Shown: positions 6,066 to 13,476 of the stretch, piece after piece | Layout of the letters: each line of letters opens with the position of its first letter | Numbering within the stretch: position 1 is the stretch's first letter | Source: Bacteroidales bacterium UBA5072 | GTDB taxonomy: Bacteria; Bacteroidota; Bacteroidia; Bacteroidales; UBA10428 | DNA length: 16,070 bases | Assembly (NCBI GenBank): GCA_002415855.1 | Contig: DIAS01000040.1 | Location: forward strand, 1 to 16,070 | Direction of reading: 5' to 3' | The notes under the pieces: model-generated | What the model saw: only the letters and a program-made list of their open reading frames with translations | What the model was told of the DNA's origin: nothing | The model's database searches: none | Made by a program: the position numbers and the translations under genes

Positions 6066-9049
6066 TTTTGCAGTACAACCAGGTTTTTAAACAGGGCCTG
6101 GTTTGATTTTATTTTCTCCTCGTTACCATATACACAGTACACTTGCTGATCCAGCACCCTGGCTATCTCATCGCTCATGTTCCGGATATCCTCGGCTGTT
6201 GTTGTCAACACAGCATCACGGTCACCCTGAACTTCATCCTTTGTGGTTTTTTCCAGGTAATACCTGAAAGCCACATCACCCTTTTGGGACGGGGTAAGCG
6301 GATAATCCAGACCGGCAATGGTCCCGATAATATAACGGGTCATAGCCATGGAATCCGCAGTAAACTTGCTCAGGTAATTCACGGTTGCCCTGTAATTCTC
6401 GAGTGTTTCCTTGAGGTTGGGATCGCGGTAGGAAGCAAAGCTGATTGTTCCGTCCCTCCCGATTGAAGACCAGCCTCCATAAGCACCCCCGATAACCCTA
6501 ATCTGGGTTTGAAGCCAGTCAGTCGACATGATCTGGCTTAGAACATTCCATTTCCCGTTCCAGTCAAAGCCGAGTTTCTTATAATCAAATCCCTGTAACA
6601 CGTATTGAACCTTTGATGCCGTGAGAATGCCTTCGTTCTTTACTGATGGTGTCAGAGCCCAGGTATTCAAAACTTCCGGTTTATCGCGCAGCTTACCTGT
6701 AAATTTTTTGAAAGATTCTGAATAGGAATTAAAGTCCGTTTCACTGCAGGTTGTCCCGGTCATCATGTTGCTCTTTGTGAAAAGCAAATCATAAGCTTGT
6801 TTCAGTTCACCGATCACCTTTTCGGGATCATCCTTGAAGCGGTTGGTGAGGTCTGTGACAAACCAGTAATAATCCAGGCCTCGTGTTTTTTCATTGAATA
6901 CACCTCTTCTGGAGTAATAGGAATCCAGCCGGTTGGCCGCTACCCCATAGCCGTTTTGTTTTTTGGAAGATTCAATTTGTGATTGATGCCGTTTCAATAA
7001 CTCGTACAAACGCTCCTGGTCATCGAGTTTTGTACTGCTGATGATAACCCCCAGCAATCCAAGTGCCGTATCCAGTTTCTCAACCGTGGTTTTCATGTTG
7101 ATCCTGAACTTAGGCAACAGGTCATTGTCGTTGTTCCCGGGGAGGTAGTATGTAAGGGAATTGCTAAAGCCACCTGTATTGATATTGATAGCTTTATCGA
7201 GCTGTTCATAGGTATAATCGCCTGCATCCATTTTTCCCAGCAATTCGGCCAGGAGGGCAGCATAGGGAATTTTATCCTCCGGCAGGACCCGCAGATCAAA
7301 CCAGAAATTCATGTAAACAATCTTATTGGTGAATTCATTAAAATAAAGTTGTGGTACGCCGGCCAGGTTCTGGGCGCTGGCCTCGTACCAGGTGGCCTCG
7401 GGTTTGATATCTCCCAGCTTTAAGAGTGGAATGGTGGCAATCGCCTCAGGACTGTCTTCCTTTTGCTGGTATGCAATGAGATCCTTGGTTAGTTTTATGG
7501 TAGAATCAAGCTCCGCCGGGGTCATATCCTTTTTATGTTTTGCGAGTTCAAGGTTCACCTTGTCTGATATTTCCTTCTCCAGGCCAGGTTTAGGCTCAAG
7601 AACCAGTACAAGACCATAGGGATTGCCAATCAATTCCTTTTTGATGATATCCTCGAGATACGTATTGCTCAGGGATTCATTCACTTTTGAAAGCTGTTTC
7701 TCGTATTCCAGTGCGGGAAAGGGATCGTTCGTATAAATCCAGGGGGCCAGGGTTCTTATATTATAGGTGATCCCTTTTTGGGCGTCATTACCTTCACGAA
7801 GCCTGAACTCTGTTCTGTTCAGCGACCCCTCGAGCGTTTCCCTGTCTATCTTATCAGTACAGACCTTTTCCAGCGTATTAAGGACCACCTTCCTGAAATT
7901 GTCCTTGTCAGCGGGATTTGCATTTTGAACAACAATGGTAAATATACCCTGTGGCAAACTTGAACTGGTTGCATAAATATCCTTTCCGATACCGGCTTCC
8001 TGCAGTGCTTTCCTGACAGGTGCCGATTCCTGGTTGACCAGCACATCGGCGAGAATATCAAGTGCCATTATGGTAACCGGGTCAGATCCGCTGCCTGTCA
8101 CCCAGTTCAGGGCAAGGTATGTCTGGTCTTTCATTGGCGAACCTTCTGTTACCGGATAAGAAGCGGTAACCTCCTTTATGGCAGCAAAAGGAACATTCGG
8201 AACAGGATTAGGCAACACTTCGGCTTTGTCATATTGCGAAAGGTATTCCTTGTCGATAAATGCCAGTTCCTTGCTCAGGTCAGCATCTCCGTATAGGAAG
8301 ATATAACTGTTGGAGGGATGGTAGTTCTTTTTGTGAAAACTGATAAAATCATCATACGTGAGTGAGGGTATCACCGTGGGATACCCGCCTGAAGAGAATC
8401 CGTAACCGTTGTCGGGGAAAAGGTTTTGCTGTATCCGGTACCACAATTCTCTTTCGGGACTTGAAAAAGCACCTTTCATCTCATTGTAGACCACGCCTTT
8501 GTATTCAAGCGGCTGCCTCCGGTCAGTAAGTTCATAATGCCAGCCCTCCTGCATGAAGATACGTGGGTCGTTGTATATCAAAGGATTAAACACCGCATCG
8601 AGGTACACATGCATCAGGTTGAAATAATCCGCCTGGTTCATACTGGCAACCGGATATACCGTAAAGTCGTCGTATGTCATGGCGTTGAGAAAGGTATTAA
8701 GCGATCCTTTCGACAGCACGTCAAACGGACTTTTAACCGGGAAGTTCCTGGACCCGTTGAGCACGGAGTGCTCCAGAATATGGGGTGTTCCGGCATCTGA
8801 CTCGGGAATGGTCCGGAAGGCAATGCTGAATGTTTTGTTGGGATCGTCCGCGGCAATTTTGAGGATGCGGGCCCCGCTTTTTATGTGTTCGAAAAGATAG
8901 CAGTCGGCGTTCACCTCTTTGACAAATCTCTTCTCAATGAGTCTGTAACCAGGATAATCGGGGGTCCGGTCGCAGGATAGCACAGATAAAATTACAGTCA
9001 TACCAATTAAAATTGAAATTAGCCGGTTAAAGAGTTGTTTTGACTTCAT
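6062..9049 (-). CDS. M16C-family zinc metallopeptidase (PreP/insulinase type), lipoprotein
   Basis: A 995-residue pitrilysin-family peptidase of the presequence-protease (M16C) type, which degrades peptides and small unfolded proteins inside a closed chamber. The inverted zinc motif HILEH is at 90-94, and the third ligand Glu190 lies in VVYNEMKGAFSSPEREL, matching the HxxEH plus distal Glu spacing of PreP. The C-terminal half has the family substrate motif RVIGGAYGGWSS followed by ISFASYRDPN. Total length matches a two-lobed PreP monomer. Unlike mitochondrial or cytosolic relatives, it starts with a lipoprotein signal (ISILIGMTVILSVLSC, Cys26), so it should be anchored in the cell envelope. 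It follows the DUF6807 gene by 33 bp and overlaps the next gene by 4 bp. Recycling of signal or nutrient peptides is a plausible but unproven role. Confidence 0.93.
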   Translation of the reverse strand: MKSKQLFNRLISILIGMTVILSVLSCDRTPDYPGYRLIEKRFVKEVNADCYLFEHIKSGARILKIAADDPNKTFSIAFRTIPESDAGTPHILEHSVLNGSRNFPVKSPFDVLSKGSLNTFLNAMTYDDFTVYPVASMNQADYFNLMHVYLDAVFNPLIYNDPRIFMQEGWHYELTDRRQPLEYKGVVYNEMKGAFSSPERELWYRIQQNLFPDNGYGFSSGGYPTVIPSLTYDDFISFHKKNYHPSNSYIFLYGDADLSKELAFIDKEYLSQYDKAEVLPNPVPNVPFAAIKEVTASYPVTEGSPMKDQTYLALNWVTGSGSDPVTIMALDILADVLVNQESAPVRKALQEAGIGKDIYATSSSLPQGIFTIVVQNANPADKDNFRKVVLNTLEKVCTDKIDRETLEGSLNRTEFRLREGNDAQKGITYNIRTLAPWIYTNDPFPALEYEKQLSKVNESLSNTYLEDIIKKELIGNPYGLVLVLEPKPGLEKEISDKVNLELAKHKKDMTPAELDSTIKLTKDLIAYQQKEDSPEAIATIPLLKLGDIKPEATWYEASAQNLAGVPQLYFNEFTNKIVYMNFWFDLRVLPEDKIPYAALLAELLGKMDAGDYTYEQLDKAININTGGFSNSLTYYLPGNNDNDLLPKFRINMKTTVEKLDTALGLLGVIISSTKLDDQERLYELLKRHQSQIESSKKQNGYGVAANRLDSYYSRRGVFNEKTRGLDYYWFVTDLTNRFKDDPEKVIGELKQAYDLLFTKSNMMTGTTCSETDFNSYSESFKKFTGKLRDKPEVLNTWALTPSVKNEGILTASKVQYVLQGFDYKKLGFDWNGKWNVLSQIMSTDWLQTQIRVIGGAYGGWSSIGRDGTISFASYRDPNLKETLENYRATVNYLSKFTADSMAMTRYIIGTIAGLDYPLTPSQKGDVAFRYYLEKTTKDEVQGDRDAVLTTTAEDIRNMSDEIARVLDQQVYCVYGNEEKIKSNQALFKNLVVLQK

Positions 9050-9082
9050 GATTAAGGGATATTAATAGTTGAATATTTTCTT

Positions 9083-10132
9083 TTACAATGAATTGTTAAA
9101 TTCCTCCGCTTCAGCTGATATTTCCCCGGTCGTAATAAAACCTCCGGTTTTTATCAGCAGCATGTGTTTAAAGGTAATGGAATTACCCTGTTTCAAAAGG
9201 GTTATATTTTCTGGTTCGGTATTGTTGTATGCCATTCTGGCAAGATTATTGACCGAAAAAAGTCCGTAGCCCCTGGCATGCCAGTAGGAAGGGTAACCGG
9301 GATTACCGCGAAAATCAAACAGGCAGATCGAGATATCCTCACCGGCTTTATGGGCCGAAAGGCTCACCCATTTTGCCCGTTTACCCCAAACCGCTTCTTT
9401 TACATCTTCTTCGCTGTTTCGATAGACCCCGTTTACGCCTTCATTATTTAAAACAGGAACGGCAGTGGGTTTCCCGGATGCATCTGTAAACTGTTCAGGT
9501 TTATCCGATGGAGTCTCAAAAGCTCTGTCGACACGTAAAGCGCACAATCCTTCCTTGTTGTCGCCAAATTTTACATCGCCATTTATGGCAGTAAGGGTAG
9601 TTGACCTGATGATCCGGCGCCTCAATGTATCTCCTGAGAACTCAAACGAGGTTTCTTCCTCGAGCAATACCCTGTTTTCATGATCAATCCATTGGCATCT
9701 GACGGTCAAAGTTCCTTTATCATGGCCATTCTCAGTACTGACAACCCTGGAGTGCCGGATGCTTCCGAACTTTGTCCTCAGAGAATCAGGTATGGCATAG
9801 GAGTTGTTCCAGAAGTCAAGCCCGTTGACATCACCGTAATTAAGCCACCATCCTACCTGGTGAGGGTGGTCTATGCGTTCACCAGACCTGGGCTGAAGCG
9901 GAAATCCCCGGGTAACCACGGTCCCGTAAGCTGTTGTAAGGGGGTACAGCACCGGCTTCTCCAGTGATTCAGGATAAATGTATGATGTGAAATACTTTCC
10001 GTCGAAGAAGATACTGACCGAACGTTGGGCATCATCAACTTTAATAAAAATGCCTTTGTCAAGGACTTCCTGTGAATGAAGCAAATTGTGCAACCCAACA
10101 AAAAACAACAACAAGAGAATGACGAACCTCAT
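9083..10132 (-). CDS. DUF6807 ('PmoA-like') secreted protein
   Basis: A 349-residue exported protein of the DUF6807 family, often annotated 'methane oxygenase PmoA'; nothing here suggests methane oxidation. The start is set at the internal ATG at 10132, because MRFVILLLLFFVGLHNLLHS is then a normal Sec signal peptide, and the longer reading from 10258 would overlap the upstream oxidoreductase gene and put 42 odd residues before it. Family features: ERIDHPHQVGWWLNYGDVNGLDFW (about 85-108), a His-rich motif probably at a ligand or active site, and SYWHARGYGLFSVNNLA near the end. These proteins commonly occur with Gfo/Idh/MocA dehydrogenases in carbohydrate-use loci of Bacteroidota and Planctomycetota, as here: the upstream gene is such an oxidoreductase, 73 bp away. 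The reaction is unknown. Confidence 0.87.
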   Translation of the reverse strand: MRFVILLLLFFVGLHNLLHSQEVLDKGIFIKVDDAQRSVSIFFDGKYFTSYIYPESLEKPVLYPLTTAYGTVVTRGFPLQPRSGERIDHPHQVGWWLNYGDVNGLDFWNNSYAIPDSLRTKFGSIRHSRVVSTENGHDKGTLTVRCQWIDHENRVLLEEETSFEFSGDTLRRRIIRSTTLTAINGDVKFGDNKEGLCALRVDRAFETPSDKPEQFTDASGKPTAVPVLNNEGVNGVYRNSEEDVKEAVWGKRAKWVSLSAHKAGEDISICLFDFRGNPGYPSYWHARGYGLFSVNNLARMAYNNTEPENITLLKQGNSITFKHMLLIKTGGFITTGEISAEAEEFNNSL

Positions 10133-10205
10133 AGAACAGTAATTTAACAGGTATCTTAATTTGTCAAAGCTTATCACAGCTGAGGGTTTGGTTCCTCCCT
10201 TGTCC

Positions 10206-11561
10206 CTAATAGACAACAGCTTTTCCCCCGGCCAAAACCACCTGGTTCTTTTCATCAAATGTAGTGCGTATACCCGTTCTGTAAGCCATGTTTGCCATTA
10301 TGCAGGCTATGGCATGATGATATCCTGCCTCAACGGGGGCGTGGGTCTGCCTGCGCGATCTGACACATTCCATCCAGTTTCGCATATGGGCTGAAGTCAT
10401 GGGATCAGCGCTTGTGGTGGCGCCGGTTTCAACCGACACCTCCGGTAGTTTAAAGGATTCCAGCAGGTTAGCGGGCAGATTCATGGCAGCTGCTTCAGGT
10501 GCCTGAAGGCCACCTTCGGGGGTTACCGTATTGTTATCGAGGTTGAGCATGCCCGCGTTGGAATAGTACAATTCCTTGGTTCCTCCGGCCGAATTGCTGA
10601 ACCTTGAAGAATAGACCACCTGGAACCCATTTGCAGGATCACCCGGTGAGCCATAGTCAAATACGGCTGTCAGGGTATCTGCGTTGGTGCGACCATCGTT
10701 CCACTGGTATATCCCGCCGTTAGCAGCTACACTTCGCGGATGCGTCAGGCCCGTGAACCAATGAACTGTATCAATCTGGTGGCACATCCACTGACCGGGG
10801 ATCCCTGATGAATAAGGCCAGAACAGCCGGTATTCAAGGTACTTACGCGGATCCCAATGCTCGGACGGTCGGTTCATGAGAAAGCGTTTCCAGTCGGTAT
10901 CCTGTTCGCGGATAGCTGCTACCAGTGCAGGCCTGCGCCAACGTCCTGGCTGATTTACATTCCAGCACATCTCAACCATAACAATGTTGCCAAATTTACC
11001 CGATTGTATGTAATCATAGGCAGCCTGGTAGTTTGTACCGCTGCGGCGCTGTGAGCCGATCTGAACAATGATCCCGCTTTCACGGCAAGCCTTCAGGGCT
11101 GCCTTGGCATCATTCATGGTTTCGGCAAACGGCTTTTCCACGTATGCATCCTTCCTGGCCTTTGCTGCTTCAACGAGGTGAAGGGCATGCTGGAAATCAG
11201 CTGTACTGATAATGACAGCATCAATGTCTTTGCGTGTATACAACTCATCGTTGTTGTCACACAGGGCCACGTCCCACCCGGTCTTTTCCATAATATAAGC
11301 CTTACCTTCCTGGCGCCTCACACTCCAAATATCGCTGAGTGCAGCAATCTCGAAATTGAGTTCAGCTGCGTGCTCCAGAAAACATGGTAGAAGGGAGGAC
11401 TTAAAACGGTCGGAGAATCCCACAATTCCCACCCTGATCTTATCATTGGCGCCAATAATCCTGCGATAGCCTGCCGGGGCGCCGGCCAAAGCCATACCGC
11501 CAAAAGTAAGACCGGCCGTGCCTGCCATTACCTGCTTTATGAATTTTCGTCTGGTTTCCAT
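10206..11561 (-). CDS. Gfo/Idh/MocA-family oxidoreductase, Tat-exported
   Basis: A 451-residue NAD(P)-dependent dehydrogenase of the Gfo/Idh/MocA family, which usually acts on sugars, inositols or related polyols. The ATG at 11561 is chosen because it gives METRRKFIKQVMAGTAG, a twin-arginine signal (TRRKFIK) with a hydrophobic stretch; the longer reading from 11615 would bury that signal. Folded, cofactor-loaded export to the periplasm fits this family. The Rossmann fold begins at KIRVGIVGFSDRF (41-53; a variant of GxGxxG), followed by ALSDIW, AVIISTADFQH and the catalytic-lysine motif YVEKPFA (EKP at 142-144), then VQIGSQRRSG. Later GQWMCHQIDTVHWFTG supplies the conserved Asp/His of the active site. 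It is the first gene of the probable operon with DUF6807 and the M16C peptidase. Substrate cannot be told from sequence. Confidence 0.92.
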   Translation of the reverse strand: METRRKFIKQVMAGTAGLTFGGMALAGAPAGYRRIIGANDKIRVGIVGFSDRFKSSLLPCFLEHAAELNFEIAALSDIWSVRRQEGKAYIMEKTGWDVALCDNNDELYTRKDIDAVIISTADFQHALHLVEAAKARKDAYVEKPFAETMNDAKAALKACRESGIIVQIGSQRRSGTNYQAAYDYIQSGKFGNIVMVEMCWNVNQPGRWRRPALVAAIREQDTDWKRFLMNRPSEHWDPRKYLEYRLFWPYSSGIPGQWMCHQIDTVHWFTGLTHPRSVAANGGIYQWNDGRTNADTLTAVFDYGSPGDPANGFQVVYSSRFSNSAGGTKELYYSNAGMLNLDNNTVTPEGGLQAPEAAAMNLPANLLESFKLPEVSVETGATTSADPMTSAHMRNWMECVRSRRQTHAPVEAGYHHAIACIMANMAYRTGIRTTFDEKNQVVLAGGKAVVY

Positions 11562-11988
11562 GAGTAATCCTGAATAATTAAAGTAAATACAGCTGAAAAG
11601 GTTATCACCGTTCAACTTTTAAAAATAGTAAATAATGCGGACTATCCCTAGCTTTGAACAAGATATGTTCATTTGACAGGAATTGTTGGCATATCGGGTC
11701 CGGGTGATGGATCTGACATCAGTATCAGGATTCACGATTAAGGGATTCCAGCCGGAATACATAAATTTTCACAAATAACGTGATTATTTCTTGGAAATAT
11801 AAAAGATATACTTATCTTTATATCTTAAATTATTAATTGTCTTTGGTAACATAACGATTAAACAATTTCATCAACTCATCAATTCTCCTTATGATGGTCA
11901 TTTTATTGATCCCGACACAGCAGTATTGTCAGATATCAAATTATTCTCATAACGATTTTCTCAATTTATTCATTAAAAACAATTCTCT
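11562..11988. other. 427-bp divergent intergenic region
   Basis: AT-rich spacer between the Gfo/Idh gene (minus) and the peroxiredoxin gene (plus). It must hold both promoters. It contains no convincing ORF. A short inverted repeat ATTCC-AGCC-GGAAT lies near 11745-11758. Apart from the promoter-like pair listed separately, nothing else was recognised. Confidence 0.6.
11790..11820 (+). promoter_or_regulatory. Possible Bacteroidota promoter for the peroxiredoxin gene
   Basis: TATCTTTA at 11813-11820 matches the -7 consensus TAnnTTTG at five of six fixed positions. CTTG at 11790-11793 lies 19 bp upstream, in the range for the -33 TTTG element. The remaining leader would be about 160 nt, which is long, so another promoter nearer the gene is possible. 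Confidence 0.25.
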
Positions 11989-12699
11989 ATGAAAACAAAA
12001 ACCTTCTTGATGTGTGTTCTGTTCTTTTCATTAACTCCGATGTGGGCTCAGAAAAAGACAGTGTATTCGATTCCTCTCATAGGATCAGATGCTCCTTCTT
12101 TTGTAGCTGAATCAACCCAGGGGAAAGTTTCCTTCCCCGGTGATTATGGAAACAAATGGAAGATCCTTGTCAGCCATCCCAGGGATTTTACACCGGTTTG
12201 TTCCTCCGAAATCCTCGAATTGGCGCAAAAACAGGATGATTTCGATAAGCTGGGCGTAAAACTGTTTGTTTTGTCTACCGACACCCTGTATCAGCATCGG
12301 ACCTGGGTGAGTACCCTCGATACATTGAAATACAAAGGGAGAAACCCGGTGGCCATTAATTTCCCATTAATTGATGATAACCGCATGCTGATTTCCAGGC
12401 AATATGGAATGATACACGATGAAACAAGCACTACCAGGAATGTCCGTGGAGTTTTTATAGTAGATCCGAAGAATAAGATCCGGGCCATATTTTTCTATCC
12501 CATGGAAATAGGCAGAAATCTTGATGAGATTGAACGAACTGTCATTGCCCTGCAAACCGCGGACAAAAATCATGTACTTATACCTGCCAATTGGAATCCG
12601 GGCGAAGATGTTTTTGTACCTTACACGGATAAAAAGACCGAGAAGGAGGCTGGTATTTACTACATAGCACCCTTCATGATCGCCAGGGAAATGAAGTAA
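11989..12699 (+). CDS. Exported 1-Cys peroxiredoxin (Prx6/AhpC-TSA family)
   Basis: A 236-residue peroxiredoxin that reduces hydrogen peroxide or organic peroxides. Residues 1-20 are a Sec signal peptide (TFLMCVLFFSLTPMWA, likely cut before QKK), so it acts in the periplasm or outside. The active site HPRDFTPVC carries the PxxxTxxC motif with peroxidatic Cys71. The C-terminal dimerisation part, RGVFIVDPKNKIRAIFFYPMEIGRNLDEI and then LIPANWNPGEDVFVP, is typical of the Prx6 subfamily. Apart from a Cys in the signal peptide, Cys71 is the only cysteine, so there is no resolving Cys and an outside thiol must regenerate it. The gene has its own long upstream region and a strong terminator, so it is monocistronic. 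Export is less usual for Prx6-type enzymes, which are mostly cytosolic. Confidence 0.93.
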   Translation: MKTKTFLMCVLFFSLTPMWAQKKTVYSIPLIGSDAPSFVAESTQGKVSFPGDYGNKWKILVSHPRDFTPVCSSEILELAQKQDDFDKLGVKLFVLSTDTLYQHRTWVSTLDTLKYKGRNPVAINFPLIDDNRMLISRQYGMIHDETSTTRNVRGVFIVDPKNKIRAIFFYPMEIGRNLDEIERTVIALQTADKNHVLIPANWNPGEDVFVPYTDKKTEKEAGIYYIAPFMIAREMK

Positions 12700-12746
12700 T
12701 AATCCTTTCTTATACCCAACACTGGTCAATAATCATACAACCAAAC

Positions 12747-12775
12747 AAGCCGGAGTATTATGCTCCGGCTTTTTT
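12747..12775 (+). terminator. Rho-independent terminator of the peroxiredoxin gene
   Basis: A perfect 9-bp stem AAGCCGGAG (12747-12755) / CTCCGGCTT (12763-12771), a 7-nt loop and a run of six T form a textbook terminator 47 bp after the stop. On the other strand it is preceded by As and followed by CTTGTTTGG, so it may also end transcription of the convergent gene at 12827. Confidence 0.92.
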
Positions 12776-12826
12776 GTTGCAGTCTTTACAGTCCTGAAAC
12801 ATAAATTCTTCTGCGGCAAGAGCAGA

Positions 12827-13324
12827 TTACCTGACTTTGGTATATTTTTGTTCACTTACTTTCATCCCTTCGGGTGTAAATCGGGTCATAATCCAGTTCG
12901 TCGGCGTTATAAATTCAAATTCAAATTTAGCCAGGATCTTTTCAGGATTCAGGTTATCAACGATATCTACACAAAACTTTTTATCGGTAGTGAACGCGCC
13001 AATCCAGGTAAAATAATCTCCATTGGGGTAAAGTAATAAACCTTTATGTTTGCCATCTCTTTTGTCGAATCCTGCATTGTTCAAATATAAATCGGATTTC
13101 TTGCCCTTTACTACCAGTGATACAATTGTTGTATGTATTTCCCCGTATGGTTTGCACTCCCATACTTCAACGGTATCTTTGTTGATATCGCAATTCCATG
13201 TGCCTAAGAACTGCTTGATCAGCTCATTCTGATTGAGAGTTGTCTGTGGTGTCTGCGCCTGTACCCCATTTACCACAACAAATAGAAAAACAAGAATCAC
13301 TGTGAAATTAGTTTTTGTTCTCAT
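12827..13324 (-). CDS. Small secreted protein, possibly lipocalin-like, function unknown
   Basis: A 165-residue protein with a clear Sec signal peptide (FTVILVFLFVVVNGVQA, cut before QTPQ). The mature part starts with ELIKQFLGTWNCDI; an opening L-x-GTW helix-to-strand pattern is common to lipocalin-like and DUF1579-like beta-barrels. Alternating hydrophobic strands follow (IVSLVVKGKKSDLYL, KGLLLYPNGDYFTWIGAF, AKFEFEFITPTNWIMTRF). The three Cys of the mature part (in TWNCDI, VWECKP and KKFCVD) could give a disulfide. It stands alone between a convergent terminator and a 152-bp spacer. The barrel idea is inference from pattern only. Confidence 0.72.
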   Translation of the reverse strand: MRTKTNFTVILVFLFVVVNGVQAQTPQTTLNQNELIKQFLGTWNCDINKDTVEVWECKPYGEIHTTIVSLVVKGKKSDLYLNNAGFDKRDGKHKGLLLYPNGDYFTWIGAFTTDKKFCVDIVDNLNPEKILAKFEFEFITPTNWIMTRFTPEGMKVSEQKYTKVR

Positions 13325-13476
13325 GGTTTTGGTGTTTAATTAACGAATGGAAATGAATAACCAGATAAATTACTTAAGCAGGAGCGTAAATTCAGGAAAA
13401 ACCGGGTGTATCTGACCAAATGTCCTGATCATTTGCGTAAGCCGGGCAAAGACCTCTGGCCTTCCAGAAAATTCAG

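Noticed and set aside
9083..10132. Methane monooxygenase subunit (PmoA)
   Set aside because: The protein is a secreted DUF6807 member; it lacks the multiple membrane helices of real PmoA, and no pmoB or pmoC is present.
10133..10258. N-terminal extension of the DUF6807 gene
   Set aside because: It overlaps the Gfo/Idh gene and would bury a clear signal peptide 42 residues inside.
11562..11615. N-terminal extension of the Gfo/Idh gene
   Set aside because: It puts 18 residues before a twin-arginine signal, which should be close to the N terminus.
12367..12729. 120-codon minus-strand ORF
   Set aside because: It lies antisense within the peroxiredoxin gene and its downstream region, with no recognisable domain.
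13417..13435. Inverted repeat CAAATG-7 nt-CATTTG as a terminator for the M29-like gene
   Set aside because: The arms are only 6 bp and AT-rich, with no T tract following on either strand.
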